64,000 bases of DNA, taken from the NCBI RefSeq assembly GCF_009617995.1, contig NZ_CP044129.1:992001-1056000 (forward strand). The letters are read 5' to 3'. Of this stretch, positions 62,936-64,000 are shown one piece after another. Position 1 is the stretch's first letter. Each line of letters starts with the position of its first letter. A program made the position numbers and the translations under genes. The notes under the pieces are model-generated. The model made no database searches. It had not been told where the DNA came from and saw nothing but the letters and a program-made list of their open reading frames with translations. The DNA is from Halomicrobium sp. LC1Hm. GTDB lineage: Archaea; Halobacteriota; Halobacteria; Halobacteriales; Haloarculaceae.

Positions 62936-64000
62936 ATGAGCTGGAAGGACACCGCCGAACCGGTCCTCGTTCGCATGCCCGCCGTCCGCCGGCCGGAGGG
63001 GCACGTCCCCTTCAAGCGGAAGCTGGCCTGGACAGCCGGGGTGCTCGTGCTGTATTTCTTCCTGACCAACGTGATGCTGTTCGGACTCGACATCACTTCG
63101 GACTCGGCACCACTGGGTCGATTCTCGTCGATCCTGGCGTCCGGTCAGGGGTCGATCATGCAGCTCGGTATCGGGCCGATCGTCACGGCCAGCATCGTGT
63201 TGCAGCTGCTCGGCGGTGCCGACCTGCTCGGACTCGACACGCAGAACAACCCCCGTGACCAGATCCTCTACCAGGGGCTCCAGAAGCTGCTGGTGCTCGT
63301 GATGATCTTCCTCACGGGGCTGCCGATGGTCTTTGCCGGTGGCTTCCTGCCACCCACGTCGGTGAACCTGTTCGGGCTGAATCTGAGCGCCGGGGCCACT
63401 TCGTGGCTCATCTTCGCCCAGATCGCCGTCGGTGGCATCCTGATCCTCTACATGGACGAGATCATCTCCAAGTGGGGGGTCGGGAGCGGGATCGGCCTGT
63501 TCATCATCGCCGGCGTCAGCCAGCAGCTGATCGGCGGTCTGTTCGCGCACCCGATCTTCGGGAGCCCTCAGGGCGAACTCGGTTTCTTCCCGACCTGGTT
63601 CCAGATCATCACCGGCAACATCCCGATCGGTCCCGTCCTGCAGACCGACGGACTCCAGGAACTGCTGATCGGTGAGGGCCAGATCATCGCGCTCCTGACG
63701 ACGCTCCTTATCTTCGTGGTCGTCGTCTACGCCGAGTCGGTCCGCGTCGAGATCCCGCTGTCGAACGCGCGGGTCAAGGGCGCGCGTGGTCGCTTCCCCG
63801 TGAAGCTCATCTACGCCAGCGTCCTGCCGATGATCCTCGTCCGCGCGCTGCAGGCCAACATCCAGTTCCTCGGTCGGATCCTGGTGTCCCAGACCGGCCA
63901 GAACGGCGTCATCTCGCTGTTCGGAATGGAACTGCCGTGGCTCGGCGTCTACTCGATCTCACAGGGGAGTCCCGCCAGCCCGACGGGGGGACTGTTCTAC
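62936..64000 (+). CDS. secY: Protein translocase subunit SecY, 3' truncated
   Basis: 355 residues visible before the window ends. SecY forms the membrane channel for protein export. The plug and lateral-gate helices are seen (QLGIGPIVTASIVLQLLGGA, WGVGSGIGLFIIAGVSQQ), and the cytoplasmic loop VYAESVRVEIPLSNARVKGA that binds the ribosome. It is the last known gene of the operon here; start chosen 1 bp after the rpl15 stop. Confidence 0.97.
   Translation, partial: MSWKDTAEPVLVRMPAVRRPEGHVPFKRKLAWTAGVLVLYFFLTNVMLFGLDITSDSAPLGRFSSILASGQGSIMQLGIGPIVTASIVLQLLGGADLLGLDTQNNPRDQILYQGLQKLLVLVMIFLTGLPMVFAGGFLPPTSVNLFGLNLSAGATSWLIFAQIAVGGILILYMDEIISKWGVGSGIGLFIIAGVSQQLIGGLFAHPIFGSPQGELGFFPTWFQIITGNIPIGPVLQTDGLQELLIGEGQIIALLTTLLIFVVVVYAESVRVEIPLSNARVKGARGRFPVKLIYASVLPMILVRALQANIQFLGRILVSQTGQNGVISLFGMELPWLGVYSISQGSPASPTGGLFY

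Overview
The window is high-GC DNA from a halophilic archaeon (class Halobacteria). The predicted proteins are strongly acidic, and the DNA carries an archaeal S10/spc ribosomal-protein cluster, RadB, Orc1/Cdc6, an archaeal methenyl-H4MPT cyclohydrolase, HalX-type response regulator, twin-arginine lipoprotein signals and AT-rich TATA boxes. I cannot fix the genus from sequence alone.

Layout. 1-3052: the 3' part of larC, a small membrane protein, an RNase H-like protein and radB. 3152-14693: a phosphate/polyphosphate island. The leftward order is pstS-pstC-pstA-pstB, a HAD phosphatase and two phoU genes, with a divergent AbrB-PhoU regulator and ppk1 plus a PPP-type phosphatase. 14694-17940: rps8e, conserved unknowns, pyrF and hairpin-rich spacers. 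18340-30200: a type I-B CRISPR-Cas locus with cas6-cas8b-cas7-cas5-cas3 and a 52-repeat array. There is no cas1, cas2 or cas4; a broken IS5-like transposase abuts the cas3 stop. 30461-38961: zinc-finger and J-domain proteins, two TetR regulators with a MATE pump, a degenerate prenyl-synthase-like protein, phosphoglycolate phosphatase, an ACR3 arsenite pump and a GTPBP-like GTPase. 38962-41040: orc1/cdc6 flanked by repeated 14-bp boxes with G-strings, a likely replication origin. 41054-49418: mch, small proteins, a response regulator and a sugar ABC transporter. 49764-64000: tRNA-Gly and the S10/spc operon from a SPOUT methyltransferase and rpl3 to secY, which runs off the end.

The most interesting element lies between cas6 and the array (26341-26690). 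It holds two degenerate CRISPR repeats around a 28-nt pseudo-spacer. Upstream on the same strand are two TTC-flanked sites resembling the pseudo-spacer seed, a promoter core identical to that of the array leader, and mini-ORFs with rare arginine codons. This is the architecture of a CRISPR-regulated RNA toxin-antitoxin pair (CreTA), the guard system known from Haloarcula hispanica, here in a divergent form and position.

Genes work together as follows. Pst imports phosphate under PhoU-type control while Ppk1 stores it as polyphosphate. Cascade (Cas6/8b/7/5) with Cas3 can interfere using the existing spacers but no adaptation genes are visible. Orc1 would bind its flanking boxes close to the ribosomal operon.
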